Assembly (NCBI GenBank): GCA_023426125.1
Contig: JAFABI010000032.1
Location: 124,001-188,000 of the forward strand
Reading direction: 5' to 3'
Length of the DNA: 64,000 nucleotides
DNA from: Bacillota bacterium
Lineage (GTDB): Bacteria; Bacillota; Clostridia; Acetivibrionales; DTU013
Every line of letters starts with the position of its first letter. Position 1 is the stretch's first letter. Below the pieces are notes generated by a model. The model made no database searches, was not told where the DNA came from, and saw only the letters and a program-made list of their open reading frames with translations. Below are positions 1 through 7,782 of this stretch, piece by piece. A program made the position numbers and the translations under genes.

Positions 1-76
1 GCAAATGCTTTCCATTTGCTGCTCGCCTATGCGGCCGACATTTGCAGAAAAAGCGGAAGTAATATTTTCAGTGCTC
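1..76 (-). other. Window edge downstream of the ChlI-like gene; possible start of next gene
   Basis: One minus-strand frame stays open through this stretch to the edge, and it contains an ATG at 15-13. An AGGAG lies near 72-68, just after the stop of the ChlI-like gene. In this position a VWA-domain ChlD/CobT-type subunit would be expected from family precedent, but too few codons are visible to recognise anything. No function is claimed. Confidence 0.2.
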
Positions 77-1111
77 CTAACCTGCAGCCCTGATAATGCT
101 TTCGATTTTTGAGAATTCCACGACCCCCTCTTCAAAAGGTCTTCTTCTCATCCTGTGGGGAAGCACAAGTTCGGCAGCCTCCAGCATGTCCTTCTGCTCC
201 ACATTTTTCCTCAGGTTGTAAGCGGCAATGGTCATGGCTGTTTTTATCATGCCGATATCCGCCCTGTGTCCGTCGACTCCCATTTCAATGGAGATCTTTG
301 CAGCCATTTCAAGAGTTTTATCGTCGTATTGCACATTTTTGAGAAGCCCGCATGCTTTTGATATCCTGTACCGCAGCTCCTGCTGCAAAGGTTCGAATTT
401 CAAGGCAAAGGCAGCGGCGTCGGCTTCAAATTCCAGCCTTCTTTTGATTACCTCCACTCTTTGAAAGGCGTCCCTTTCTCCCGCAACATCCACCACCAAT
501 CCGAATCTGTCCAGCAGCTGCGGCCTTAAGTCTCCCTCCTCGGGGTTCATGGTTCCCACCAGGATGAATCTGGCCGGATGGGTAAAGGAAATGCCTTCCC
601 GCTCGATGGTGTTGACCCCCATTGCGGCAGAATCCAGCAGCACATCCACCACATGGTCGTCCAGCAGGTTCACTTCGTCCACATACAGGATATTCCGGTT
701 GGATTGGGCCAGGATGCCCGGCTCAAATTTCTTTTCACCCTTTTTTATTGCATGCTCAATGTCCAGAGTTCCTACGACCCTGTCCTCCGTCGCGCTTACC
801 GGCAGGTCTATGACACGCATTTTTGCGAATACGGCTTCAAGCCTTTCACCCTTTCTCCTTTTTTCAGCGCAATGATCGCATTGCAGGCTGGCATCCGCAG
901 GATCGCAGCCGAACAGGCAGCCTTCCACCTTTTCCCTCTCGGGCAGCAGCTCGGCAAGGGCGCGTACGGCAGTGGACTTGGCGGTGCCTTTTTCCCCGCG
1001 TATAAGCACTCCTCCCAGCAAAGGATTGATGATATTCAGCACAAGGGCTTTTTTCATTCTTTCCTGCCCCACAATGGCAGTGAAGGGGTATATTTTTTTC
1101 ATATTCTCCAT
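77..1111 (-). CDS. ChlI/BchI-like AAA+ ATPase subunit of a metal chelatase
   Basis: This 344-residue protein is an AAA+ motor of the magnesium/cobalt chelatase type, which drives metal insertion by the large CobN/BchH subunit. It opens with YPFTAIVGQE, has a Walker A motif (GEKGTAKST, about residues 39-47), a Walker B-like LYVDEVNLLDD and the GTMNPEEGDLRPQLLDRFG segment typical of ChlI. Four cysteines (GCLFGC followed by CDHC, about residues 64-83) form a cluster common in the ChlI-like proteins of CobN loci, perhaps a metal site. It is the last complete gene of the riboswitch-led operon. The VWA partner subunit is not visible and may lie beyond the edge. Whether the metal is cobalt, magnesium or nickel cannot be read from this subunit. 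Confidence 0.85.
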   Translation of the reverse strand: MENMKKIYPFTAIVGQERMKKALVLNIINPLLGGVLIRGEKGTAKSTAVRALAELLPEREKVEGCLFGCDPADASLQCDHCAEKRRKGERLEAVFAKMRVIDLPVSATEDRVVGTLDIEHAIKKGEKKFEPGILAQSNRNILYVDEVNLLDDHVVDVLLDSAAMGVNTIEREGISFTHPARFILVGTMNPEEGDLRPQLLDRFGLVVDVAGERDAFQRVEVIKRRLEFEADAAAFALKFEPLQQELRYRISKACGLLKNVQYDDKTLEMAAKISIEMGVDGHRADIGMIKTAMTIAAYNLRKNVEQKDMLEAAELVLPHRMRRRPFEEGVVEFSKIESIIRAAG

Positions 1112-1148
1112 GATGCTCTTCCTCCGAAGGTTTATGTTTTAAGTGTTT

Positions 1149-1880
1149 TCACTCTGCCTTTTTGCACACCTTGATTCCCACGATCAGCAGCACAGCGAAG
1201 TACAGCAGCAGTATCACAGGGTGTGAAAGCCTGTTCAGGACGTCCTCTCCGCTGCTTCTTAAGCCCAGGCTGGTATGGGTCAGCGGCAGAAGCCAGATGA
1301 ATTCCCTCAGCACCACCGGCATCCTGTCCAGGGGAAAAAAGGTCCCGCACAGAAAAGACATGGGTGTGATAATGAAGTTTGTAAACTTGCCCATATCGGC
1401 ATGGGAATCGATGACAATGCCTGCGGTAAAGCCCAGCGCGGAAAAAACAAGGCAATTCAGCACAATCATAAGAACGAAATACGGGGTGATGGGAAGACCC
1501 GCATTGAATATCAGCGACAGGAGTATGATCAGCAGGGCGGAATACATGCCCCGCAAGGCTCCTGCAGTGATTTTCCCCACAGTAAAAACAAACATGTTGA
1601 CAGGGGCGGTCATGAATTCCTCAAAGGTCTTGTCATAGATCCTTGCTATATTGATGTTGTTGGCAATGGTGCTGAAGCTCATAGTCATGCTGCTCATGGC
1701 GACAATGCCCGGTATAACGAAATGAATGTAGCTGACCCCGCCCACCGTCACGCCGCTCCCCAGCCCCCAGCCGAAGGCGATGAGATACAGTACCGGAGCA
1801 ATCATGGAGCCTGTGGTTATGCTCCAGAACTTGCGTTTAAAAATGACGTATTCCTGCCACAATATTGCGGTAAATTGCAT
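1149..1880 (-). CDS. ABC-2 type transporter permease (DrrB/NodJ-like)
   Basis: This 243-residue integral membrane protein has about six hydrophobic segments and the ABC-2 family feature of a cytoplasmic N-terminus followed by a conserved loop (FEEFMTAPVN). Such permeases pair with DrrA-like ATPases and usually export hydrophobic compounds. The ATPase gene ends one base upstream (stop at 1882), so the two are certainly cotranscribed and probably translationally coupled. The position between a radical SAM enzyme and a chelatase motor subunit suggests export of a product or intermediate of this operon, but the substrate is unknown. Confidence 0.85.
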   Translation of the reverse strand: MQFTAILWQEYVIFKRKFWSITTGSMIAPVLYLIAFGWGLGSGVTVGGVSYIHFVIPGIVAMSSMTMSFSTIANNINIARIYDKTFEEFMTAPVNMFVFTVGKITAGALRGMYSALLIILLSLIFNAGLPITPYFVLMIVLNCLVFSALGFTAGIVIDSHADMGKFTNFIITPMSFLCGTFFPLDRMPVVLREFIWLLPLTHTSLGLRSSGEDVLNRLSHPVILLLYFAVLLIVGIKVCKKAE

Positions 1881-1881
1881 A

Positions 1882-2721
1882 TCAGCTCTCCACCTTCCTG
1901 TTTGTCAGCTTTATAAAGGTATCCTCCAGGTTGGCTGGACGTATGTTTATGCTGCCGCCCATCCTTGCGGCGCTTTCTATAGCATCCTCCCTGGTCTCAA
2001 AAAAGCTGCTCTTTGTCTCACCGTTTTCAAAGCATTCCAGCACGAATTTACCCGATTTCTCCACCAGCCTTTCGGGGGTATCCAGCTCGACAAGCTTTCC
2101 GCCATTCATCAGGCCGACCCTGCCGCAGAGTACTTCCGCTTCCTCGATGTAATGTGTCGTCAGCAGTACGGTAAGGCCGTCCTTGTTCAGGCCCTTCATC
2201 AAATCCCACATTTTGCGCCTCACCGCCGCGTCAAGGCCTACGGTCGGCTCATCCATCAGGAGGATTTCAGGCTGATGCATCAACGCTCTGGCGATCATCA
2301 GCTTCCTCTTCATCCCTCCGGAAAAGGTCTTGACCTGATCCTTTGCCCTGCCGGTCAAGTCGGTAAACTCCAGGAGCTCTTCGATCCTTTTCTTACGCAT
2401 TTTCTTTTCCAGGCCATAGAGGCATCCGTGGAGTTCAAGGTTCTGCCAGGCCGTCAGTTCGCCCTCCAGGTTCATATGCTGGGGCACGACACCGATTTTT
2501 GCTTTTACCTCCGTAAGGTTCCTATCCATTTTCTTTCCGCTGATGGATATCGTACCGCTTGTGGGCGCCGTCAGCGTACTCAGCATCCTTATGGTGGTGG
2601 TTTTTCCGGCGCCGTTGGGACCCAGCAGCCCGAAGAATTCGCCCTTGCCTATTTCCAGGTTCAAGCCCTCCACCGCGGTGATGTCGCCATATTTTTTCGT
2701 CAGGTTTTCAAAAACAAGCAC
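1882..2721 (-). CDS. ABC transporter ATP-binding protein (DrrA-like exporter ATPase)
   Basis: This 279-residue ATPase carries Walker A (GPNGAGKTT), signature (FSGGMKRKL) and Walker B (ILLMDEPTVGLD) motifs, and a C-terminal extension (from about residue 220) typical of DrrA/NatA-type drug-exporter ATPases. It partners the permease that begins one base downstream. It is separated from the radical SAM gene by about 110 bp that contain a palindromic dispersed repeat pair, so transcription may be reduced here, although the same-strand arrangement still suggests one operon. Confidence 0.88.
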   Translation of the reverse strand: MLVFENLTKKYGDITAVEGLNLEIGKGEFFGLLGPNGAGKTTTIRMLSTLTAPTSGTISISGKKMDRNLTEVKAKIGVVPQHMNLEGELTAWQNLELHGCLYGLEKKMRKKRIEELLEFTDLTGRAKDQVKTFSGGMKRKLMIARALMHQPEILLMDEPTVGLDAAVRRKMWDLMKGLNKDGLTVLLTTHYIEEAEVLCGRVGLMNGGKLVELDTPERLVEKSGKFVLECFENGETKSSFFETREDAIESAARMGGSINIRPANLEDTFIKLTNRKVES

Positions 2722-2762
2722 TATCTTTTCTCCTCCTGTCTCGTATGGTATGAGGAATCTAT

Positions 2763-2836
2763 GTAGGCGCGGCCATTGGCCGTCCGGCGGCTGTTATCCC
2801 AGATTGCATTCTGCGGACGCGCAATGCGCGCCCCTA
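2763..2836. repeat. Inverted pair of dispersed GC-rich repeat B
   Basis: Two copies of the dispersed element face each other: one begins GTAGGCGCGG and the other ends GCGCGCCCCTAC. Together they form an inverted repeat of about 74 bp that could fold into a long hairpin. It spans the gap between the radical SAM gene and the exporter ATPase and overlaps the radical SAM stop codon. Related copies occur at 2886-2916, 15401-15430, 20724-20751, 24959-24990 and 38054-38080. Confidence 0.7.
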
Positions 2837-3922
2837 CACTTTTCCAGGTTCAGGTATGTCGCCCTGCAGCATGGGCATTGGCTGTGTACGGGCGGCCATT
2901 GGCCGTTCTTCCGCGATTTCAAATGCGGTCCTCCTCAGGGCGCAATCCTGAGGTGAATACCTGCTGTCCGGACGATTGATGATCAGCCTTGAGGGACATC
3001 CTCCGGGGCAAAGCCTTTCGTACCTGCAGGCACTGCATTCGGGACTTTTGTCCGCCCTTAAAGCCATCACCCTTATATCCCCGTCATCGACATTGCCCAT
3101 GAGGTATTCCTGCCTGCCGGCCAGTGAGCCGCAAGGGTAAAGGCTGCCGTCGGGCAGCACTACCAGTGAGCCTCCGCAGGCGGCATAGCAATAGCCTTTA
3201 CATTCGTCGCCCCTGTCCAGCCTTCTTTTTGCATCTTCAATCTCCCTGATGACAATGCTTCTGCCGGAAGCCCTTTTCAACTGCAAAGTCCTGTCATATG
3301 CCGCCCGCAAGGCTTCCCTGATTTGAACGGGCCCGGCCTGTTTCACCTTATTGCGTACAGCCCTTCCTGTGCTTCTGAGAAGGTCAAGCCCTATCCCCTT
3401 TACGTTTCCCAGATAATATGCCATATCCACCAGTCCGGGCAAGCTCTCCGCATTCCGTGCCGTCAGCACGCAGTTGAGATTTACAAAGATTCCGGCCTCC
3501 GAAAGGTTCCGTATGCCTTCTACAACCTTACCCGACTGCCCCCGCAAAGCTTCATTCATCTCAATACCGCCGTCCAGGCTCACCCCCACGGCTATTTTCA
3601 TCGCCCTGATTTCTTTTGCCAGCTCCGGTGTTATAAGGGTTCCATTGGTTTGCAGCTGTAAGCCCGCATTTATGCCTGTCTGCCTCAGATAGTCATATAT
3701 CTCCCGTATTAGCGGCATATTCATCAGAGGCTCTCCGCCTGCCAGCTGCAGCTTGAAGCCGCCCTGTCCCATCCGGTCAATGGCTTTTTTTGCAGTGTCA
3801 AAGGTCATATATTCCTGCTTTTCACCTGCATTGGCGTAGCAGTATTTACAGTTCAGGTTGCAGTCATTGGTGAGCCAGAGCACCAGGAGCCCGGGGCTAA
3901 TTTGATTGATTCCTGCCTTCAA
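2834..3922 (-). CDS. Radical SAM/SPASM-domain enzyme of the chelatase operon
   Basis: This protein of about 362 residues has the radical SAM cluster motif CNLNCKYC (Cys21, Cys25, Cys28), a GGEPL motif, and a cysteine-rich SPASM-type C-terminal region (CKGYCYAAC, YPCGS, CSACRYERLC) that would bind one or two further Fe-S clusters. Relatives include PqqE-like peptide modifiers and heme-modifying enzymes. No precursor peptide is seen next to it. It overlaps the end of the second CobN gene by 26 bp, so tight coupling to the chelatase is clear. The start is uncertain: the first possible codon is TTG at 3922, with no good ribosome site before it. The last two dozen residues are encoded inside a dispersed repeat and were probably added when that repeat arrived. 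The substrate is unknown; a tetrapyrrole is an inference from the neighbours. Confidence 0.85.
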   Translation of the reverse strand: MKAGINQISPGLLVLWLTNDCNLNCKYCYANAGEKQEYMTFDTAKKAIDRMGQGGFKLQLAGGEPLMNMPLIREIYDYLRQTGINAGLQLQTNGTLITPELAKEIRAMKIAVGVSLDGGIEMNEALRGQSGKVVEGIRNLSEAGIFVNLNCVLTARNAESLPGLVDMAYYLGNVKGIGLDLLRSTGRAVRNKVKQAGPVQIREALRAAYDRTLQLKRASGRSIVIREIEDAKRRLDRGDECKGYCYAACGGSLVVLPDGSLYPCGSLAGRQEYLMGNVDDGDIRVMALRADKSPECSACRYERLCPGGCPSRLIINRPDSRYSPQDCALRRTAFEIAEERPMAARTQPMPMLQGDIPEPGKV

Positions 3923-6900
3923 AGAGCTTATCCACTTCCTTCAGTTTTTCCTTCCATTCCTTCACATCGGAATCCGACAGGATTTCAATGCTCCCCGCCT
4001 GAATATCTCCCTTTACCTCTCCCAGGCCGTCCTCCATGTCGCCCTCGATTTTCAGGTAGCTTGCCCTGAGCTTTTCCAGCACCTCCGGCGAAGGCTTCCA
4101 TTTACCGCGCTGGTGAAGCTCAAGAAATCTCCTTGCGGCTTCCTCCAGGGCATAGGGATTGTTTTCCTTAAACCACTGCTGTATGCCTTCATCATTCACA
4201 CACTCGGAGACCACCCTGTCCAGCATCGTATCTTCCAGTTGTCCGGTAAGGCACTGCCACTCAAAGGTGTTCTGCATCCTCTGCATCAGCATCGCTCCAC
4301 CCTCATAGCCCTTCTCCTTCACATTTTCCCTCCATAACGGGTTCAGCAACGTCTCTTCAAGGGTCTCCTTCAATTTTTCATCTACCCCCTGAACCCTGAC
4401 TTGTCCCGGCCTGTCGCCGGAACCATGGTATTGCCGCATACTCTTCCCCCGCAGCACTTTTCTCACCAGGCCGAAGCCGCCCTGTACCGAAGCGCCGAAA
4501 TTTGAAGCAAGGATGTCATACCTTCTGGAATTGGTCGTGTCATAGGAAGCGTCGGTGTCCTTTACATTTTCCACAAATTCATGCACCGCCGCGTCCCCCT
4601 TCAAGGATTTTCCGTAGGCAAAGGAAGAAAAATAGATGAAGGTCCTCGCCAGGTCGGCTTCATCCTTCCAGGCGCTGGCTTTAAGGGCAAGGTCGACGCC
4701 TGCGCCATAGGTGCCCGGGCGGTCGCCGAAAACCCTGATTGCCGCCCTGCGCTCAATTTCGTCCGTGATGCCTGCCTCCGCAAGCGATGCCGCCAGCCTC
4801 ACGGTATTCTTCCGGACATAATTTATGTCTCCATCCTCAGGCAAATTGGCTGCAAGGATTACAGCCTCGTCGATCATCTCCACCGCTTCCGGATAGCAGT
4901 CCCTGAGTACGCCCGAAATTCTTACCGTAACGTCGATCCTCGGCCTTCCCAGGGTATCGGCGGGAATAGCGGCAAGGCCGCATACTCTGCCCTTCGAATC
5001 CCACAGAGGCGTAATCCCCATCAGGTGCAGGATCTGTGAAAGCTGTTCGCCTTTCGATCTCGAGATGTCAAGGGATATCATATTCATTGCGATCTTTTCC
5101 GGCAGCCGGCCCTCATCCTCCAGGTATTTGGCCACCAGGTCTTCGGCCGCTTTGCTTCCCACTTTATAAGCCGCCTGCGTGGGGATCCTGTCGATTTCCA
5201 TCAGGTACAGGTTTCTGCCGGAAGGCAGGAGCTTCCTGCCGTTTTCATCGGGCATGCCAGCCGGGCCGGGGGGCACATACCCTCCGTTCAGGGCTGAAAC
5301 AAGATTTCCCAGCTCATTCCCGGTTTTTTCAAGCCCCGAATTAATTTCCCTGATGTCCTCTGCCAGTGATTCAAAAAGGCTCGAATTTTCTTCATCCGCA
5401 GCAAATGCATGCAGCCTCCGGGCTATCCTGTCCCCTTTTTCTTCGCCGCTTATGGCCTGCCGGATAAAATCCGCCATAAAGCTGTGAAAGCGGGTTTCAT
5501 CCTCAAAAGCCCCGCGCAGCCGCGCATTTATTTCATCCTCCGATAACAGGATTTCCTTTATGAACCATACGGCGGCTCCGGGTTCAGGGCTCGTCCCGAA
5601 CTCATGCAGCTTCTCGTTCAAGGGCTTTACAATGGCCTGCACCAATACGCTCCGCAGCCGGACGATCCCCTCGTAAAACGAAGCTTCCTTATCAACGATC
5701 TCCAGGGCACCCTTTACGCTTTCCATGCACTGCCTTACCTGCTTTTCAAGCTCGTCGGCCTGGCTGCTCTTAATGTATACTGCTTCCAGGTATTCGCCGA
5801 TCAGACCTGCAAGCTGCATGGCGGCAGTTCCTACAGGGCTGTACACAGGCGGCAGGTGCCCCAGCAGCACGGCATGGCTTCTTCTTTTGGCAAGGATCGC
5901 CTCCGTACCTACGCCTGTGTTATAGATATACAGATTGGGCAGGCTGCCCAGCACGGCATCAGGATAGCAGCTGCCAGACATTGCGTTGGTCTTTCCCGGA
6001 AGAAATTCCAGGCTTCCGTGAGTACCGACATGCAAAACCGCATCCGCCTTGAAAACCTCTTCCGCATATTTGTAGGTTGCAAAATATTGATGGGGCGGGG
6101 GGCACAGGGGATCCTGGAGGATCTTGCAGACCTCCCCCGTACATTTCGCCCCGTAGCAGCCCCTTTTTGGCTGTACCATCACCACTGCATTTCCAAAGCC
6201 GATACCGGTGACGATCAGCTTGTTTTCAAATACCATGCCTTCTCCCGGCGGAGGACCCCATGTCTCTTCCATCTTATCCCTGCAAGACCGTTCAAGCCGC
6301 TGATAGTACCCATCGTACCCGCCTTCCCCTTCCAGAGGCATTGCATAAATGCAGCCGCCGCTGTCGACGATGTCTTCCACCGACGTCCATCGGAAATCGG
6401 AATAAGCTTTTTTCACCATCACCAACTGGTGCAGTTCTTTTCCTGAAGCCGGGATATTCTCAATATTCCATCCTTCCTTCTCAAGCCTGTTCAATAGCCT
6501 GATCACACTGGAGAAAGTGTTCAGTCCGACGCCTGCTCCGATGGTAGCCTCCACGCCTGCACATGGTGCATTGTGAAGGAAGATTGCCAGCTTTTTTTCC
6601 TTATTGGGCTTATGCCTGATTTTCATCCATTTCTCAACCCTTGAAGCAAAACGGGCGATCCTCTCCGGGATAGGCTCGGATTTGCCCCTTTTATCCCTGC
6701 AGCCGAGGATCAAAGGCTCAATCATGCCCTCCATCTCCGGGACCGTAAAGGCCCAGGAAATTTCCTGCACCAGCCCTTCCATCCCTTCCTGCCAGGCTTC
6801 GATGCTGTTGGTAAAGCTTATCAGCGGTCTGAAAACAGGTACATTCAGGCTTTTCAATTTTTCCACCGTATATTCGAAGAGATTGGCTGCGGCTGCATCC

Positions 6901-7769
6901 TTGGAAAGGGCAAATATCTGCAGATTGACCAGCGCATCAACGGCAGCTTCTCCCTCTAAACTGAAGTACCCGCGGACAATACCGTCAAAATCCTTCGTAT
7001 CCAGCTCCGGTTCCTGAGAGCCATAATTGAATACGGGAATAACGCAAATGTTCCGTTTTTCAAATTCCCCGATCAACCGGTTTTCAACGGCAAGATTCCC
7101 GGTGATCCAGCTGCTCCTGTGGACCAGCAATCCTATCCTGGAAAAGCCGCCGTCCCGGCAGGAGTCCTCCCCCTGCTTTAAGGCAACAGTTTCCTCAAAC
7201 CCGGAAGAAGGATTCAGTCTACAGCGTCCGGGAATTCCTCGCTTCAAAGCAATGTAGTTCGCAAACCAGTTGAGATAATCTTTTAGAGAGTAAAATACAC
7301 AGGGCGCCGCCGGATGAAATATCCCGTCGAAAGGCATGGCCTCCGGTTCCGGGATATCTTTCCCGTCCGTCTTCCCAAGGTATTTGTCCCTTATGTAGCA
7401 AAGGGCATGGATAACGTTTTGCCGACCGCCGAAAATAAAATACCTGTTAATTCTTTGAACGCTTTCGGCATCAATGTTGCCGAAGCCGCGCGCTATTGCT
7501 TCCGATCCCAGGGGAATCACGCAAATGGAAGGAGCCTCGCCGGCAAGCCGCAGGAACAGCTCCTCCAGTTCCTCGGCCCAAGAGATGTCCTTTACCATGA
7601 CCGCTTCCGCATGATTTTTTATAAATTCAAGCATTTGCAGCCTTTTTTCACTGTTTTTCAAATCGGCCTGGGACAGGAATTCCACCCGGATTCCTGTCAT
7701 GCCTTCAAGGGCGGCTGCGATCTCGCTCTGCTCAAAATCCAGTCCCAATGCCGCAATCTTTTTCTCCAT
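3897..7769 (-). CDS. CobN/BchH-like chelatase large subunit, second copy
   Basis: This protein of 1290 residues covers the usual CobN length of about 1270 and is colinear with the family. It shows FGGRQNVIHAL near residue 120, an HNAPC segment near 400, and HVGTHGSLEFLPGK near residue 578, where the histidines and glutamate of the family sit. The C-terminal CobN block (PGTYGAGVD, YHGSGDRPG, FEWQCL) is also present. CobN proteins bind the tetrapyrrole and insert cobalt (BchH: magnesium), using ATP from a ChlI/CobS motor. The start at 7769 is preferred because GAGGG precedes it by seven bases; an in-frame ATG lies at 7793. It follows the first copy after 13 bp. Two full-length copies side by side may form a heteromer or handle different metals or rings; the sequence does not say which. 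Confidence 0.9.
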   Translation of the reverse strand: MEKKIAALGLDFEQSEIAAALEGMTGIRVEFLSQADLKNSEKRLQMLEFIKNHAEAVMVKDISWAEELEELFLRLAGEAPSICVIPLGSEAIARGFGNIDAESVQRINRYFIFGGRQNVIHALCYIRDKYLGKTDGKDIPEPEAMPFDGIFHPAAPCVFYSLKDYLNWFANYIALKRGIPGRCRLNPSSGFEETVALKQGEDSCRDGGFSRIGLLVHRSSWITGNLAVENRLIGEFEKRNICVIPVFNYGSQEPELDTKDFDGIVRGYFSLEGEAAVDALVNLQIFALSKDAAAANLFEYTVEKLKSLNVPVFRPLISFTNSIEAWQEGMEGLVQEISWAFTVPEMEGMIEPLILGCRDKRGKSEPIPERIARFASRVEKWMKIRHKPNKEKKLAIFLHNAPCAGVEATIGAGVGLNTFSSVIRLLNRLEKEGWNIENIPASGKELHQLVMVKKAYSDFRWTSVEDIVDSGGCIYAMPLEGEGGYDGYYQRLERSCRDKMEETWGPPPGEGMVFENKLIVTGIGFGNAVVMVQPKRGCYGAKCTGEVCKILQDPLCPPPHQYFATYKYAEEVFKADAVLHVGTHGSLEFLPGKTNAMSGSCYPDAVLGSLPNLYIYNTGVGTEAILAKRRSHAVLLGHLPPVYSPVGTAAMQLAGLIGEYLEAVYIKSSQADELEKQVRQCMESVKGALEIVDKEASFYEGIVRLRSVLVQAIVKPLNEKLHEFGTSPEPGAAVWFIKEILLSEDEINARLRGAFEDETRFHSFMADFIRQAISGEEKGDRIARRLHAFAADEENSSLFESLAEDIREINSGLEKTGNELGNLVSALNGGYVPPGPAGMPDENGRKLLPSGRNLYLMEIDRIPTQAAYKVGSKAAEDLVAKYLEDEGRLPEKIAMNMISLDISRSKGEQLSQILHLMGITPLWDSKGRVCGLAAIPADTLGRPRIDVTVRISGVLRDCYPEAVEMIDEAVILAANLPEDGDINYVRKNTVRLAASLAEAGITDEIERRAAIRVFGDRPGTYGAGVDLALKASAWKDEADLARTFIYFSSFAYGKSLKGDAAVHEFVENVKDTDASYDTTNSRRYDILASNFGASVQGGFGLVRKVLRGKSMRQYHGSGDRPGQVRVQGVDEKLKETLEETLLNPLWRENVKEKGYEGGAMLMQRMQNTFEWQCLTGQLEDTMLDRVVSECVNDEGIQQWFKENNPYALEEAARRFLELHQRGKWKPSPEVLEKLRASYLKIEGDMEDGLGEVKGDIQAGSIEILSDSDVKEWKEKLKEVDKLFEGRNQSN

Positions 7770-7782
7770 AGCCCTTCCCTCG

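Noticed and set aside
2722..2833. Search for a RiPP precursor peptide beside the radical SAM gene
   Set aside because: The gap holds only the inverted repeat B pair; no short frame with a ribosome site and a core-like sequence is present.
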